DNA of 64,000 nucleotides from Candidatus Omnitrophica bacterium UBA6210 (GTDB lineage: Bacteria; Omnitrophota; Gorgyraeia; Velamenicoccales; Velamenicoccaceae), in contig DISM01000004.1 of assembly GCA_002421805.1 (NCBI GenBank), forward strand, positions 1 through 64,000. Direction: 5' to 3'. The notes under the pieces were generated by a model that had not been told where the DNA came from, made no database searches, and worked only from the letters and a program-made list of their open reading frames with translations. The translations under genes and the position numbers were made by a program. Of the stretch, positions 43,752-52,206 are shown one piece after another. Each line of letters begins with the position of its first letter. Positions within the stretch are counted from its first letter, which is position 1.

Positions 43752-46047
43752 GGCTTTTCAAGCCTCCTCTCTGATTGATGGATCCAATTCCATCCCCATA
43801 TTCAAACGGCAGGGATATGAGCCGGTCCCTTTCTTCCCTGCTGAATAAAAACTCATGATTCGCTATGCGGGTGAGTTTACCACGCGAGAATACAACGGAT
43901 TTAGCGAAAGGCAGCCTCAAGAACACATTCTCTGAGATATAGTTCTTTTTGGCGGCATGGATATGGCCTTGAGCGGACCTCAGGCCGTCAAGTTTGGCGC
44001 CTTTGTTGTCCGCGGCCATGGTGTCCACTTGGAAGACGCTCTTGTCCTGATAGGTGGTTTGCCCTGTCTTCTCTGACCAGAACCTTGCGTCAAGAGGGTC
44101 TTCTTGAGCAAAGATGACCTTGGTCGCGGTATTGGTAAAAATCGCGTTCTCAAACGCATCCGAAACGCTCGACAGATTCCCCCGCGACTGGTTGGACAAA
44201 ACCAGACAAAAATTGGCGCTCCTGACCTTTGAGATCACGTCCACAAAGTGCGAACAGGCCAGATTCTGGAATTCATCGATAAAGATGAAATAAGCCGGGT
44301 CCGTCTCTTTACGCGAAACAGCCTGGGATTTAAGATCAATGATGAGCATCCTGCCTATGGCCTCAGCCAGCCGGGTATTCACCTGGCTCTTTAAGGCAAA
44401 GAACGCAACGTCTCCGTTTTTGATTACACCAGATAAATCCAGTTGATTGCGGTTAATGACGTCAACTCCCGCGATCCAGGAAATAGCAGCCAACAGACCT
44501 TTGATCTCCTGCCGGTTGACGTCCAAGCTCATAAGGAAATTCGGATTTTCCAGGGCTTCTTTCACACAGCTGAAATTTATCTCTTCTTTTTCCGCGGCCA
44601 TTCTTTTCAAAAGCTCGACAAAGGTCATGGCCTGGACATTAGAGTAAAAGCCGGCCGGCCCCTGGTAGATCAATTCAAGGGCAGTCATGATCCTGTCGAC
44701 CTTAGAAAGGATGTCTCCGGAAGACAACGGATTGTAGCCGATGGATGCTTCATTGGGATCGATACTGAAGTAATGGAATTTCTTTTTATTCTCTTGCGCC
44801 TTCTTCTGGACATATTTCTTGAAGACCTCATCCCCTTTAAAATCTATAAAGCAGCAACCCCTTTGCTTGTCCATGGCCTGCCGGCTTAAAGGCAGGATCG
44901 CCAAAGAGGTCTTGCCGCTACCTGTTGAGCCCAATATGTGCAGATGATGGTTCAAGATATTCTCCTCTAAGACAATATCCTCCTTCTCATCAGAGACGGC
45001 CAAAAAGTATTTGTCTGTTTTTCTGTATCGGGCGAGCTTCCTTTCGATATCGTAACGCACCTTCTTGAATGAAACGCTCTCAATAGATAGTTCCTTTCTT
45101 TTGTGAATATCCTTGTCTAATTTCAGGAAATCCTCCAGCTCCCGCTTTTTGCGCGGCAGAACGTGCTTGACCAGGTACAAAAACCCAAGGATCCCGAAAA
45201 GGACAGCGGACAACCCCAGGGCGCAGACCAAAAAAAGCCTGCCTTCCTTCTGGATGAACCCGTGCCAGAAGCTCCAGAGGATGACCTGCCGGCCTTCGCT
45301 GCTAAATGCAAAGTTCGGATCATGAAAACCTATCCTGCCAAACCAAAAGGCAAAGACCCAATACAGGTAATACAGCCATAACCGGAAGTTTCTTGTGCTT
45401 AGAGCAATAAACAAGACAAATAACCCCACCAACCCCAGGATGTCATGGGGAGCGAAATTCTCTGAAAAAACGTTACCCATAGTCTTGGACAAAAGCACTG
45501 TGTCAGAGTAAGCCCAAGGGTACCTTTCTTCAAACTTCTCAAGGAACAGATACGGCCTCAACTTTTCCATGTCCTTGTTTCTGCCGGTAGCCTTTAGGAA
45601 ATCATAAACCTGGCTGATAGATAAAGTCCCTAATGAGCGTTCGGTGTTTTTTAGCTCATACGCTTTGGCCCTGCCATAGCTTCCGGTCAAAAGAAAACTT
45701 CTGCTGAAATCGTATCCGGCATTTTTCTCATGGGCAGGCGGAAAATCAAAAACCCAGCTTTCCGGCACCTCAAAATAACCCTGTATGTTGAAACGCTTCG
45801 AGTGATCACCGGTATCCCCGGAACCTAGCGGCGAAACCGCCACTAAGGCCCTTCCTCCGGATATATCCCCAAGCGAAGAATCGAGGATGCCTGTTTGGAC
45901 CACAACAGGGATATCCGGATAAGGTCCCAAAATAATGCCTTTTCTGGCGTAATTCAGGCCTATAGACCAACCAATACCCATGTAAAAAATCGGAATCAGC
46001 AGGAGTAACCTTATAGACACGCTCTTAAGACTTGAATCCTTGTTCAT
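43735..46047 (-). CDS. traD: Type IV coupling protein (TraD/VirD4 class)
   Basis: This protein has about 770 residues from the ATG at 46047 (GGAGGCAAG upstream). The N-terminus has several transmembrane segments (LLLLIPIFYMGIGWSIG, LVGLFVLFIALS, FLVCALGLSAVLFGILGFLY). The ATPase domain has Walker A ILGSTGSGKTSLAILPLS and Walker B YFIFIDEFQNLAC, plus SNQSRGNLSSVSDAF. It passes the relaxase-DNA complex to the channel. The ATG overlaps the stop of the relaxase gene, so the two are coupled, as in MOBC mobilisation modules. Confidence 0.88.
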   Translation of the reverse strand: MNKDSSLKSVSIRLLLLIPIFYMGIGWSIGLNYARKGIILGPYPDIPVVVQTGILDSSLGDISGGRALVAVSPLGSGDTGDHSKRFNIQGYFEVPESWVFDFPPAHEKNAGYDFSRSFLLTGSYGRAKAYELKNTERSLGTLSISQVYDFLKATGRNKDMEKLRPYLFLEKFEERYPWAYSDTVLLSKTMGNVFSENFAPHDILGLVGLFVLFIALSTRNFRLWLYYLYWVFAFWFGRIGFHDPNFAFSSEGRQVILWSFWHGFIQKEGRLFLVCALGLSAVLFGILGFLYLVKHVLPRKKRELEDFLKLDKDIHKRKELSIESVSFKKVRYDIERKLARYRKTDKYFLAVSDEKEDIVLEENILNHHLHILGSTGSGKTSLAILPLSRQAMDKQRGCCFIDFKGDEVFKKYVQKKAQENKKKFHYFSIDPNEASIGYNPLSSGDILSKVDRIMTALELIYQGPAGFYSNVQAMTFVELLKRMAAEKEEINFSCVKEALENPNFLMSLDVNRQEIKGLLAAISWIAGVDVINRNQLDLSGVIKNGDVAFFALKSQVNTRLAEAIGRMLIIDLKSQAVSRKETDPAYFIFIDEFQNLACSHFVDVISKVRSANFCLVLSNQSRGNLSSVSDAFENAIFTNTATKVIFAQEDPLDARFWSEKTGQTTYQDKSVFQVDTMAADNKGAKLDGLRSAQGHIHAAKKNYISENVFLRLPFAKSVVFSRGKLTRIANHEFLFSREERDRLISLPFEYGDGIGSINQRGGLKSHADKH

Positions 46048-46805
46048 GGCTTGCCTCCATTCTTCTTTAATGACCCAAATGCTTCTTCCAGGTGATCCAA
46101 TTTGCCCTGATGAAAACACATCCCCTGCTCAAGCATGCCTAAATCTGTTAGGAAAAACCTGCTTGAGCAGAGCTCCGGAGCCAGGTTGTACAATCTGGTT
46201 TTCAGCCCCTCATAGTTGAACCTGCTTGAGGAAACGACCAGAACGCCGTCATATCTGCAGATCTTTGTGATGTCATAGTGGTATCTTTTAACAAAGTACC
46301 TCAAAACATCCAGCTTCTTATACCTGGTCTCGACTTCCAGGGCGGCCTTTGTGCCATCTGGCAGAACCAACAGCCCATCGGGTATTTTTTCACTGCGCTC
46401 TTTTCCCACCCTTAAGGCCCACTCGCAGATCCATTCCTGGATATCTATATGGCTTTTAAGCAGGAAAAAGGCCTCTACAACGGCATTCTGATGGGCAAAA
46501 GTATTGATCCCGGCATAGCTCTTTTCAAAGTGATAGTATCTGACCATAGCCTCATGGGAGATCAGTTGTTTGCCTTTGTGGTTCAGGTAGTAGATTTTTG
46601 TCTTCAATAAAGGATCATAGTAGACACTGATAAAGCCTTCTTTGAAGGAGTAATCTATCAGCCAGCGCGTATGGGATATATTTACAATCAACTGAATGAA
46701 AGTCTCCAGCTGGTTTCTTGTGGCATACCTGAAAGTAAATAAAAAGCCAGCCAGGAGTTTGATCCTGCGTGTTTGTTCTTCCTGAGTGATTCTACCTTTT
46801 TTCAT
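46044..46805 (-). CDS. MOBC-type relaxase (replication-relaxation family)
   Basis: This is a 253-residue protein. The N-terminal ~120 residues are winged-helix-like (RRIKLLAGFLFTFRYATRNQL, then YYDPLLKTKIYYLNHKGKQL). The centre has a PD-(D/E)xK-like nuclease core: IPDGLLVLPDGTKAALEVETRYK with Asp, Glu-x-Glu and Lys in order. This is the architecture of MobC relaxases of the CloDF13 type (Replic_Relax family), which cut without a catalytic Tyr triad. The gene lies directly upstream of the coupling protein. No TraI-type relaxase is present elsewhere in the window, which makes this the best relaxase candidate. Confidence 0.6.
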   Translation of the reverse strand: MKKGRITQEEQTRRIKLLAGFLFTFRYATRNQLETFIQLIVNISHTRWLIDYSFKEGFISVYYDPLLKTKIYYLNHKGKQLISHEAMVRYYHFEKSYAGINTFAHQNAVVEAFFLLKSHIDIQEWICEWALRVGKERSEKIPDGLLVLPDGTKAALEVETRYKKLDVLRYFVKRYHYDITKICRYDGVLVVSSSRFNYEGLKTRLYNLAPELCSSRFFLTDLGMLEQGMCFHQGKLDHLEEAFGSLKKNGGKP

Positions 46806-46816
46806 AATCCTGCCTT

Positions 46817-46992
46817 TCTATGGCCCGCCTGGGATGGGGTGGAATGGATGGGGGGGGTGTGAGTTGATGGGGGCATACGGTAGCCTTCGAGAGGCGGTGG
46901 GAGAAACCGCCCAAAAAAGCTCCCGCATGCGGGGTGCGTAACGCGCTCATACATAAACAGGTTAGCGGATAAAAGCCGTGTCGGAATTGGCC
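46817..46992 (-). repeat. ~180-bp repeat, copy 2, just upstream of the relaxase gene
   Basis: This is the near-identical inverted counterpart of 9989-10170. It ends 12 bp before the relaxase start codon and holds the same GCATGC-centred hairpin and GGCGGT/ACCGCC stem. Its position at the head of the relaxase-coupling protein operon is where a transfer origin or operon promoter would be expected. Confidence 0.8.
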
Positions 46993-47064
46993 GTGTAATC
47001 CTGATGATATAATTTGCATTCATTGTCAATTCCCTGAGAATTAAAATGCTCATTAATTTATCCT

Positions 47065-48438
47065 CTAAACCCCCAATTTAGAGCTCACTTTCCCCGCCCC
47101 TTTGTCCGCATGGACAGTCAGAGCTGAAGCTGCCTCACCTATGCCGCTCAACACACCCTTGGTCATAAACCAGGCTATGCCGGGAGACATAACCAACAAG
47201 ACCCCTGTCACCGTATTAAAATAAGGCTTCTCAAAGAACCAAGAGCCGTTAGTCCCGGAGGCCAATTTCGCCTGCAGCACGGCCATGTAAATTGAGGCGT
47301 AGTGAATCAGTGCCCAGATGATCACCCATGATTTAACCCAAAAAAGATAGATGAAGTATTCCTTGAGAATGTCGATGTTCCTAAACAAAAGGCATAAAAG
47401 CAGAGTGAAAGGAAAAAGGCTGTAGATGATCATGACGGCATACCCCTCCAAATACGGCAGGGCCTTGACCATAAACTCGGCCAAGGAGCTTGAGAAAAAC
47501 TGGCCTATCGCTGAAGCCAAGAAGGCGAAAACGCCTGTGGTTTGCCTGGCTAACCAGCTTAAAGAGACACCTTTGGGATTTATGCCGTAGCCGATCTCAT
47601 TAGAGGCTATTTGAGTGGCTGATTTCTCAACCTCCTTGGAAAGCAGCCAGATCTTTATGGCTTTGTAATCTACGAATAGGTTGGCAAAGGTACCAGACAT
47701 ACCCAACGTATCGAGCTGTTTTTTAATGTAGTCGTTTAACCTGGAGTCCAAGCCCTCCCACCTTTTTCTTTGGGCAGAGTCGTAGTTTGCCACCACATCC
47801 TCATCACCAGGCCACCACTTCTTGGTTATCTTCGCCTGCGCATTGCCATGGTTAAGCATCCTTCCTAATGTCTGCGGATAATCGTTTTTAAGGAAATTTT
47901 CTGTGTCTTTACTCAGGACAGGGTCTTTTTTAATGCCCTGCGCGCTGAAATGTCCCAAGTACAAAGAGACCTTGTTCACGATGAAAGGATTGTTAAGATA
48001 GTTAAAATCCTGCTTCTGGGTGACCTGGGTGATGGCGCTGATTGTGCCATAGACAATGGAATTGTAAGCCTGGCTTATAAAAACAAGCCCCAAAGAGCCG
48101 GCCTTGGCTTTACCGGTATCAATAAAAGTATTTTGCAGGATTTGCCCGGTTGTATTCCCGCTCCAGCCGGCTTGCTCCATAGTGGATGTGGCAGTCTCGA
48201 TATTCGCCATGGGCTTAATAAAGATAAACATAAAAGCAAAATACATGAATACATAACTCCACAGCCTTGAATAATCGGCTTTCTTAACCGAGGCCCATAA
48301 GGACGACAATATCCCGATCAGAAAAACAGCCGCCGCTATCTTTGTATCAGAAAACAGATAATCCATAATCGACTTGGCATTAACCAAACCGATAACCTCG
48401 AATGCCGCTTCTGTGGGAGATATCCCCATAGGGATCAT
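47065..48438 (-). CDS. traG: TraG-like conjugation protein (N-terminal TraG domain)
   Basis: This is a 457-residue membrane protein with multiple hydrophobic segments (IAAAVFLIGILSSLWASV, VFMYFAFMFIFIKPM, YAVMIIYSLFPFTLLLCLLF, WVIIWALIHYASIYMAVL, GVLLVMSPGIAWFMTKGVL). The central soluble region has WWPGDEDVVANYDSAQRKRW. It matches TraG_N, the mating-pair stabilisation inner-membrane part, but lacks the long C-terminal periplasmic domain of F TraG, so it would serve pilus assembly rather than entry exclusion. It lies upstream of the relaxase with the repeat in between. Confidence 0.75.
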   Translation of the reverse strand: MIPMGISPTEAAFEVIGLVNAKSIMDYLFSDTKIAAAVFLIGILSSLWASVKKADYSRLWSYVFMYFAFMFIFIKPMANIETATSTMEQAGWSGNTTGQILQNTFIDTGKAKAGSLGLVFISQAYNSIVYGTISAITQVTQKQDFNYLNNPFIVNKVSLYLGHFSAQGIKKDPVLSKDTENFLKNDYPQTLGRMLNHGNAQAKITKKWWPGDEDVVANYDSAQRKRWEGLDSRLNDYIKKQLDTLGMSGTFANLFVDYKAIKIWLLSKEVEKSATQIASNEIGYGINPKGVSLSWLARQTTGVFAFLASAIGQFFSSSLAEFMVKALPYLEGYAVMIIYSLFPFTLLLCLLFRNIDILKEYFIYLFWVKSWVIIWALIHYASIYMAVLQAKLASGTNGSWFFEKPYFNTVTGVLLVMSPGIAWFMTKGVLSGIGEAASALTVHADKGAGKVSSKLGV

Positions 48439-48639
48439 TTTTAATACTTTCCTTTAATCGGTTGCCGATAAATAAAAAGTCCCCAACCCATTAGGCTTGA
48501 GGACATAATGATTCCCATTCTCCTGGTCTAATTTCTAGAAAGAGATCATACTGACATATAGAAAACTTGGATAGTTTTATCCGCTTACAAAACTTATCGG
48601 AAAATAATCTTATTTTCAAGCTTACACCCCCCGAAAACA

Positions 48640-48672
48640 AAAAATGATAGCCTTCTTTTAGCTATCATTTTT
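48640..48672 (-). terminator. Terminator at the 3' end of the serine recombinase gene
   Basis: The stem AAAAATGATAGC / GCTATCATTTTT with a 9-nt loop overlaps the last codons of the recombinase. The minus-strand tail is T-rich, and the plus strand is T-rich too, so it can work in both directions. Confidence 0.7.
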
Positions 48673-50427
48673 TTCGGGAAGTGTGGTAGTAGAACCTTCG
48701 GTCTGTTTTTTCTTAGTGCTACGAGACGCCTCATCCTGAAAAAGCTCTTTGAGGAAGCATAACACCATCTTGTAGGCGTTCAACCATTCGTCATCCGAAC
48801 GTGCGTACGTACACTCTGAGGCCCTTATGTGCATTTTGGGTTTTATATGGCTTAACAGGCATTCTATATCTTCCTTTGGCAATAATGTTTTGAACGGTTC
48901 ATACAAGTCAACTTCTGTTATAACTCCTTCTTTCACAACGATTTTCTTAAATACCAACCTCAGCAGTGCCTTCTTCTCAAAGATGGATAGATTAGTCCGG
49001 GCTTTGGCGGGGTTATTCAATACAGAAGTCAGGAGGTTATTATATTCCTGTGAGGCTTCTTTTTCAATCAATTTCATTTCCAAAGCCCTGATTTGCCGTT
49101 TTAATTTATCTTCCTCGTCCTTTAAGGGCTGCTGAGACCCTTTGTAAATCTCCTGCCCAATGCCTCCGTCCAGATAAATCGCTGTAAGTTTCTTCTGTTT
49201 TTCGTGGTTATCGTTAAGGGCCTTCCGTGCATTGTAGAAGGCCGCGATTATTTCATCGGATGGGTCTCCCGCCACCTTTAGGAGTTCGGTATAACGTTTT
49301 TCCTTAACGACCTTATGGGCTGCTGCCTTTTCCAATACCCCAAGCGCAAATTCATCATAAGAAGCCGCAATTATATTTCTATTATTGCACTCAATACCCC
49401 GCGTCTCACCTTTAAGCCGGCACCTGTACCATTTCTTTCTTTCTCCCGTTCTGCGGTTCGCTGTATTAGTCATCCCCAAATAACTACTTCCACAAATTCC
49501 GCATCTTAAAATACCCGTTAACAGATGTTCGTATTTGTTGAAAATTCTACGGATAGGTTTTCTGTTATTTGCTAAACGCAGTTGCACCCTCTTAAAATCC
49601 TCATCACTTATTATGGGCGTGTGCGCGCCTTGGGCTTCAATAGCATCCGAAGTCTTTCCGGGTAGATAACGATAGCCTTTGCCGTAACCGCCTTTGGTCT
49701 TTTCCTTCTTGCTGTAATGCCGGCGGTTCCATATCAGCTTGCCAGTATAAACCTTGTTTTTGAGAATGTCGCAGATTAACTTGCTGTGAAATTTTATTCC
49801 TGTTCTAGTTTTGTAGCCCATGTGATACAAATGGGCTGTAATTTCCGAGGTTGTCTTGCCCATCAGATACATGGAATAGATAGTTTTTACAATCTCTGCC
49901 TGCTCAGGCATAACTTCTAACAACTTCTTTTCCTTATTATAGTGATAACCGTATGGAGCAAATCTGGCTCCCTGCCAATGGCCAGCCTTTACGCCTTTAA
50001 TCATACCCGGAAAAACTCGCTCCTTAATTCTGTTCCGTTCAAACTCAGCAAAGCTGCCCAACTGCTGAAACATCATTTTCCCTGCTGAATTGGTGGTATC
50101 GAAAAATTCTGTCGCAGATTTAAAACCTACACCATAGGATAATAACTCATCAACGATATTCAGCAAATCTTTTAGGTTACGGCTAAACCTGTCAAGTTTA
50201 TACACAATAATCAATTCAAATTTATTCTCTTTAGCATCACGCAACATACGTATAAGCGCAGGACGTTCCTTCGTATATCCGCTTACGCTTCCGTCTTTGT
50301 AAACATTGTAAATCTCATGCTGTTCACGCTTAGCGTATTCACGCAGGTATTCCTCCTGTACTTCAAGAGAATAACCTTCGCGCTCCTGGTCTTCGGTACT
50401 AACTCGTATGTAAATCGCAACTTTCAT
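48658..50427 (-). CDS. Large serine recombinase
   Basis: This is a 589-residue recombinase. The resolvase domain has catalytic Ser10 in AIYIRVSTEDQEREG, plus IIVYKLDRFSRN and GKMMFQQLGSFAEFERNRIKER. A recombinase domain follows (GYHYNKEKKLLEVMP, SEITAHLYHMGYKTRTG), then a zinc ribbon (LRCGICGSSYLG, YRCRL, IECNNRN) and a C-terminal coiled-coil. Such enzymes integrate and excise phages and integrative elements at short att sites. The start overlaps a 60-residue upstream gene. It is the likely integrase if the element is chromosomal. Confidence 0.92.
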   Translation of the reverse strand: MKVAIYIRVSTEDQEREGYSLEVQEEYLREYAKREQHEIYNVYKDGSVSGYTKERPALIRMLRDAKENKFELIIVYKLDRFSRNLKDLLNIVDELLSYGVGFKSATEFFDTTNSAGKMMFQQLGSFAEFERNRIKERVFPGMIKGVKAGHWQGARFAPYGYHYNKEKKLLEVMPEQAEIVKTIYSMYLMGKTTSEITAHLYHMGYKTRTGIKFHSKLICDILKNKVYTGKLIWNRRHYSKKEKTKGGYGKGYRYLPGKTSDAIEAQGAHTPIISDEDFKRVQLRLANNRKPIRRIFNKYEHLLTGILRCGICGSSYLGMTNTANRRTGERKKWYRCRLKGETRGIECNNRNIIAASYDEFALGVLEKAAAHKVVKEKRYTELLKVAGDPSDEIIAAFYNARKALNDNHEKQKKLTAIYLDGGIGQEIYKGSQQPLKDEEDKLKRQIRALEMKLIEKEASQEYNNLLTSVLNNPAKARTNLSIFEKKALLRLVFKKIVVKEGVITEVDLYEPFKTLLPKEDIECLLSHIKPKMHIRASECTYARSDDEWLNAYKMVLCFLKELFQDEASRSTKKKQTEGSTTTLPEKNDS

Positions 50428-50581
50428 TCTTGACCTGTTTAATGGTTTTCATTCTCATCTTCTCTAATAGAGAATTAAGAAAGCGTACGTCTGCCTGATG
50501 CAGAATATGCACCAACTCATCAATCCGGTATTCCGTATCGTTAATTTCGACATCCTGTTTTTCATCAATGGTAGCTTGCAT
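50399..50581 (-). CDS. Small acidic protein upstream of the recombinase
   Basis: This 60-residue, mostly helical protein (INDTEYRIDELVHILHQADV, FLNSLLEKMRMK) has a 29-base overlap with the recombinase start, implying translational coupling. No family is recognised. It could be a directionality or control factor for recombination, judged only by position. Confidence 0.5.
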   Translation of the reverse strand: MQATIDEKQDVEINDTEYRIDELVHILHQADVRFLNSLLEKMRMKTIKQVKNESCDLHTS

Positions 50582-50582
50582 T

Positions 50583-50861
50583 TCATGCCCTTTTCTTAAC
50601 TACCAACTTAATCTTGGTTTGTCTTTTCTCTTTCTGTTCCAAAATAGCTTTACTGTATTTCCCGTTTAGGAAACCAAGCACATCATCTGCATAGAAAAAT
50701 AGCCCTTCATCACACTCAGGGCAACGATACCAAAGTGCTTCACGGGGTTCGATGCGGCGTTTGGTTATTTTGCCACTAGAATTAATTTTTCCAGAAATTG
50801 TCACTTCCTGTTCCCATTTCAGATGATTTATTTCGGCGTCGCAATCAAGACATTTAACCAT
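50583..50861 (-). CDS. Zinc-ribbon-like small protein
   Basis: This 92-residue protein has two CxxC pairs: MVKCLDCDAE at the N-terminus and WYRCPECDEGLFFY in the middle, consistent with a treble-clef or ribbon zinc site. The C-terminal tail is basic (KEKRQTKIKLVVKKR). It is probably a nucleic-acid-binding protein of unknown role. One base separates it from the next gene, and it lies 15 bases after the preceding one, within a four-gene unit ending in the recombinase. Confidence 0.55.
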   Translation of the reverse strand: MVKCLDCDAEINHLKWEQEVTISGKINSSGKITKRRIEPREALWYRCPECDEGLFFYADDVLGFLNGKYSKAILEQKEKRQTKIKLVVKKRA

Positions 50862-50876
50862 TTTGTCACCTCCTTT

Positions 50877-51155
50877 TTAGTATTCGCTTGGAAACAATAT
50901 TGTTGTAACGCTTCTGTCTGCTTCCGAAATAATCCATATCTTTTTGTCGCGATAATTGTACGAGGAAAATAAACGCAAGTATTTGCCAATGGCGTATTCA
51001 TTTTCTCTTTTGTCTTGTTCGTCCATATCGCCCCAATCACCCGAAGCATGCCGCTTCAAGCAGCCGGTAACAAACTCCGCGAAATTCGCGTTGTCGGCCA
51101 ACGCATCATTAATCCCTCTTGTACAAACTACGCGCCCCAGCACAAACAATCCCAT
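50877..51155 (-). CDS. Plasmid-related protein (conserved small family)
   Basis: This 92-residue protein has the pattern LGRVVCTRGINDALADNANF, then HASGDWGDMDEQDKRENEYA and IWIISEADRSVTTILFPSEY. I recognise this as a widespread small family annotated as plasmid-related protein, found on plasmids and ICEs in many phyla. Function is unknown. Its presence supports the mobile nature of this segment. Confidence 0.75.
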   Translation of the reverse strand: MGLFVLGRVVCTRGINDALADNANFAEFVTGCLKRHASGDWGDMDEQDKRENEYAIGKYLRLFSSYNYRDKKIWIISEADRSVTTILFPSEY

Positions 51156-51383
51156 TTTGTCCTCCCTCTTGAACCCCTCTTACAAATGAGCCAGAATTGA
51201 CCACAACGGCCCCTACGTTGAGATCAAACGAGGGAAACGAGGGGCTTCCCCCCGCCCCCCTCACCTCGTCTATATCTCGCGCGCCGGCATATTGTATTAC
51301 TTGTATGGGTTAGGAGATTTTTGACGTATTCTAAATGCCTTCCTAATTATTTCTTTCATGCTTAATGACAGCATTGCATTCCC

Positions 51384-51782
51384 TTAAATCGTAATAACGA
51401 GCTCGTGTTTTACTGCCTCATCTAGAACGGCTTCCTGAATTTCTTTATGTTTTTTAAGTTCTGCTATTTCGTAATAGAGATTTTTAATGATTGCTTGAAG
51501 AAATAATACTTTTTCTTCCCTGCTTTCAATTTCATCCCTAAAAAAAACTCCCATAGATTCCACGAGCAAATCAGCAAAAAGACCGCAGTCATTATAGTCA
51601 TGATTTCTATAAGATGAGAATTCTTTACTCTTGGAAGGACTGATATAGCCAACCGTTGTAAACTTCCCGTTACATTTTTTTTCTATTGTGACAACCACTT
51701 CTCTCGGCCTAAAAGGCTTATAGGAAAAGAAGCATCTTTTTTCGTTGAAATCTTTATTCTTTTGCATACAGACTTCGTACAT
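51384..51782 (-). CDS. Hypothetical 132-residue protein
   Basis: The N-terminal half is basic with strands (FFSYKPFRPREVVVTIEKK, FTTVGYISPSKS). The C-terminal half is a long helical segment (VLFLQAIIKNLYYEIAELKK) that could be a coiled-coil. The ATG is preceded by GGAGGTAAAAA. It is not recognised. The 228 bp between this gene and the next one downstream hold no supported gene. Confidence 0.45.
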   Translation of the reverse strand: MYEVCMQKNKDFNEKRCFFSYKPFRPREVVVTIEKKCNGKFTTVGYISPSKSKEFSSYRNHDYNDCGLFADLLVESMGVFFRDEIESREEKVLFLQAIIKNLYYEIAELKKHKEIQEAVLDEAVKHELVITI

Positions 51783-51861
51783 TTTTTACCTCCTATTTTT
51801 GGTGTTAATGTTAAATATTTACTCGTCGTTCATATAAATGACAGAGTGGGTCAATGGAATT

Positions 51862-52020
51862 CTAACTCGTTGAATGCAACTCGCATCCATTCAGGCACTG
51901 CCACGATCCTCTACGGTATTTCCCGCCAGATTTGAGACTCGCGCAATGGCGGCGGCCACAAACACAACACTCCATCAAACCAATTGATGGGTCAATCAGC
52001 TTCATCACTTTTTTAGCCAT
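51862..52020 (-). CDS. Small zinc-finger-like protein, 52 residues
   Basis: Read directly from the sequence, with AAAGGAGGTGA before the ATG. It has Cys18, Cys19 and Cys21 in MECCVCGRRHCASL and a second cluster WQCLNGCELH, a probable CxxC/CxxxC zinc finger. The Shine-Dalgarno is near-perfect, so expression is likely. It lies between the 132-residue gene and the iteron region and may be a replication-region regulator. Family unknown. Confidence 0.55.
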   Translation of the reverse strand: MAKKVMKLIDPSIGLMECCVCGRRHCASLKSGGKYRRGSWQCLNGCELHSTS

Positions 52021-52137
52021 CTGAATCACCTCCTTTCCTTAGGAGGGAAGGCTCTTTTCAAGCCTTCCCCACTATAGTGTTACTATAAAATAACTACTCA
52101 CTCTGTTTGTAGTGCAACACATATACTGTTAGGGAGT

Positions 52138-52206
52138 TACAGCATTGAGTTAACCCATTACCCTCCGTAATTGCAACCCATTACCCCCCGTTAATGCAAC
52201 CCATTA
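52138..52206. repeat. Three 23-bp iterons, candidate replication origin
   Basis: Three tandem 23-bp units end in CCCATTA on the plus strand: 52138-52160 (diverged 5' part), 52161-52183 and 52184-52206. The core reads TGCAACCCATTA on the plus strand. An AT-rich stretch with ACTATAGTGTTACTATA lies next to them (about 52072-52100). The last iteron overlaps the stop of the Rep-like gene. This is the layout of an iteron-controlled plasmid origin. Confidence 0.65.
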
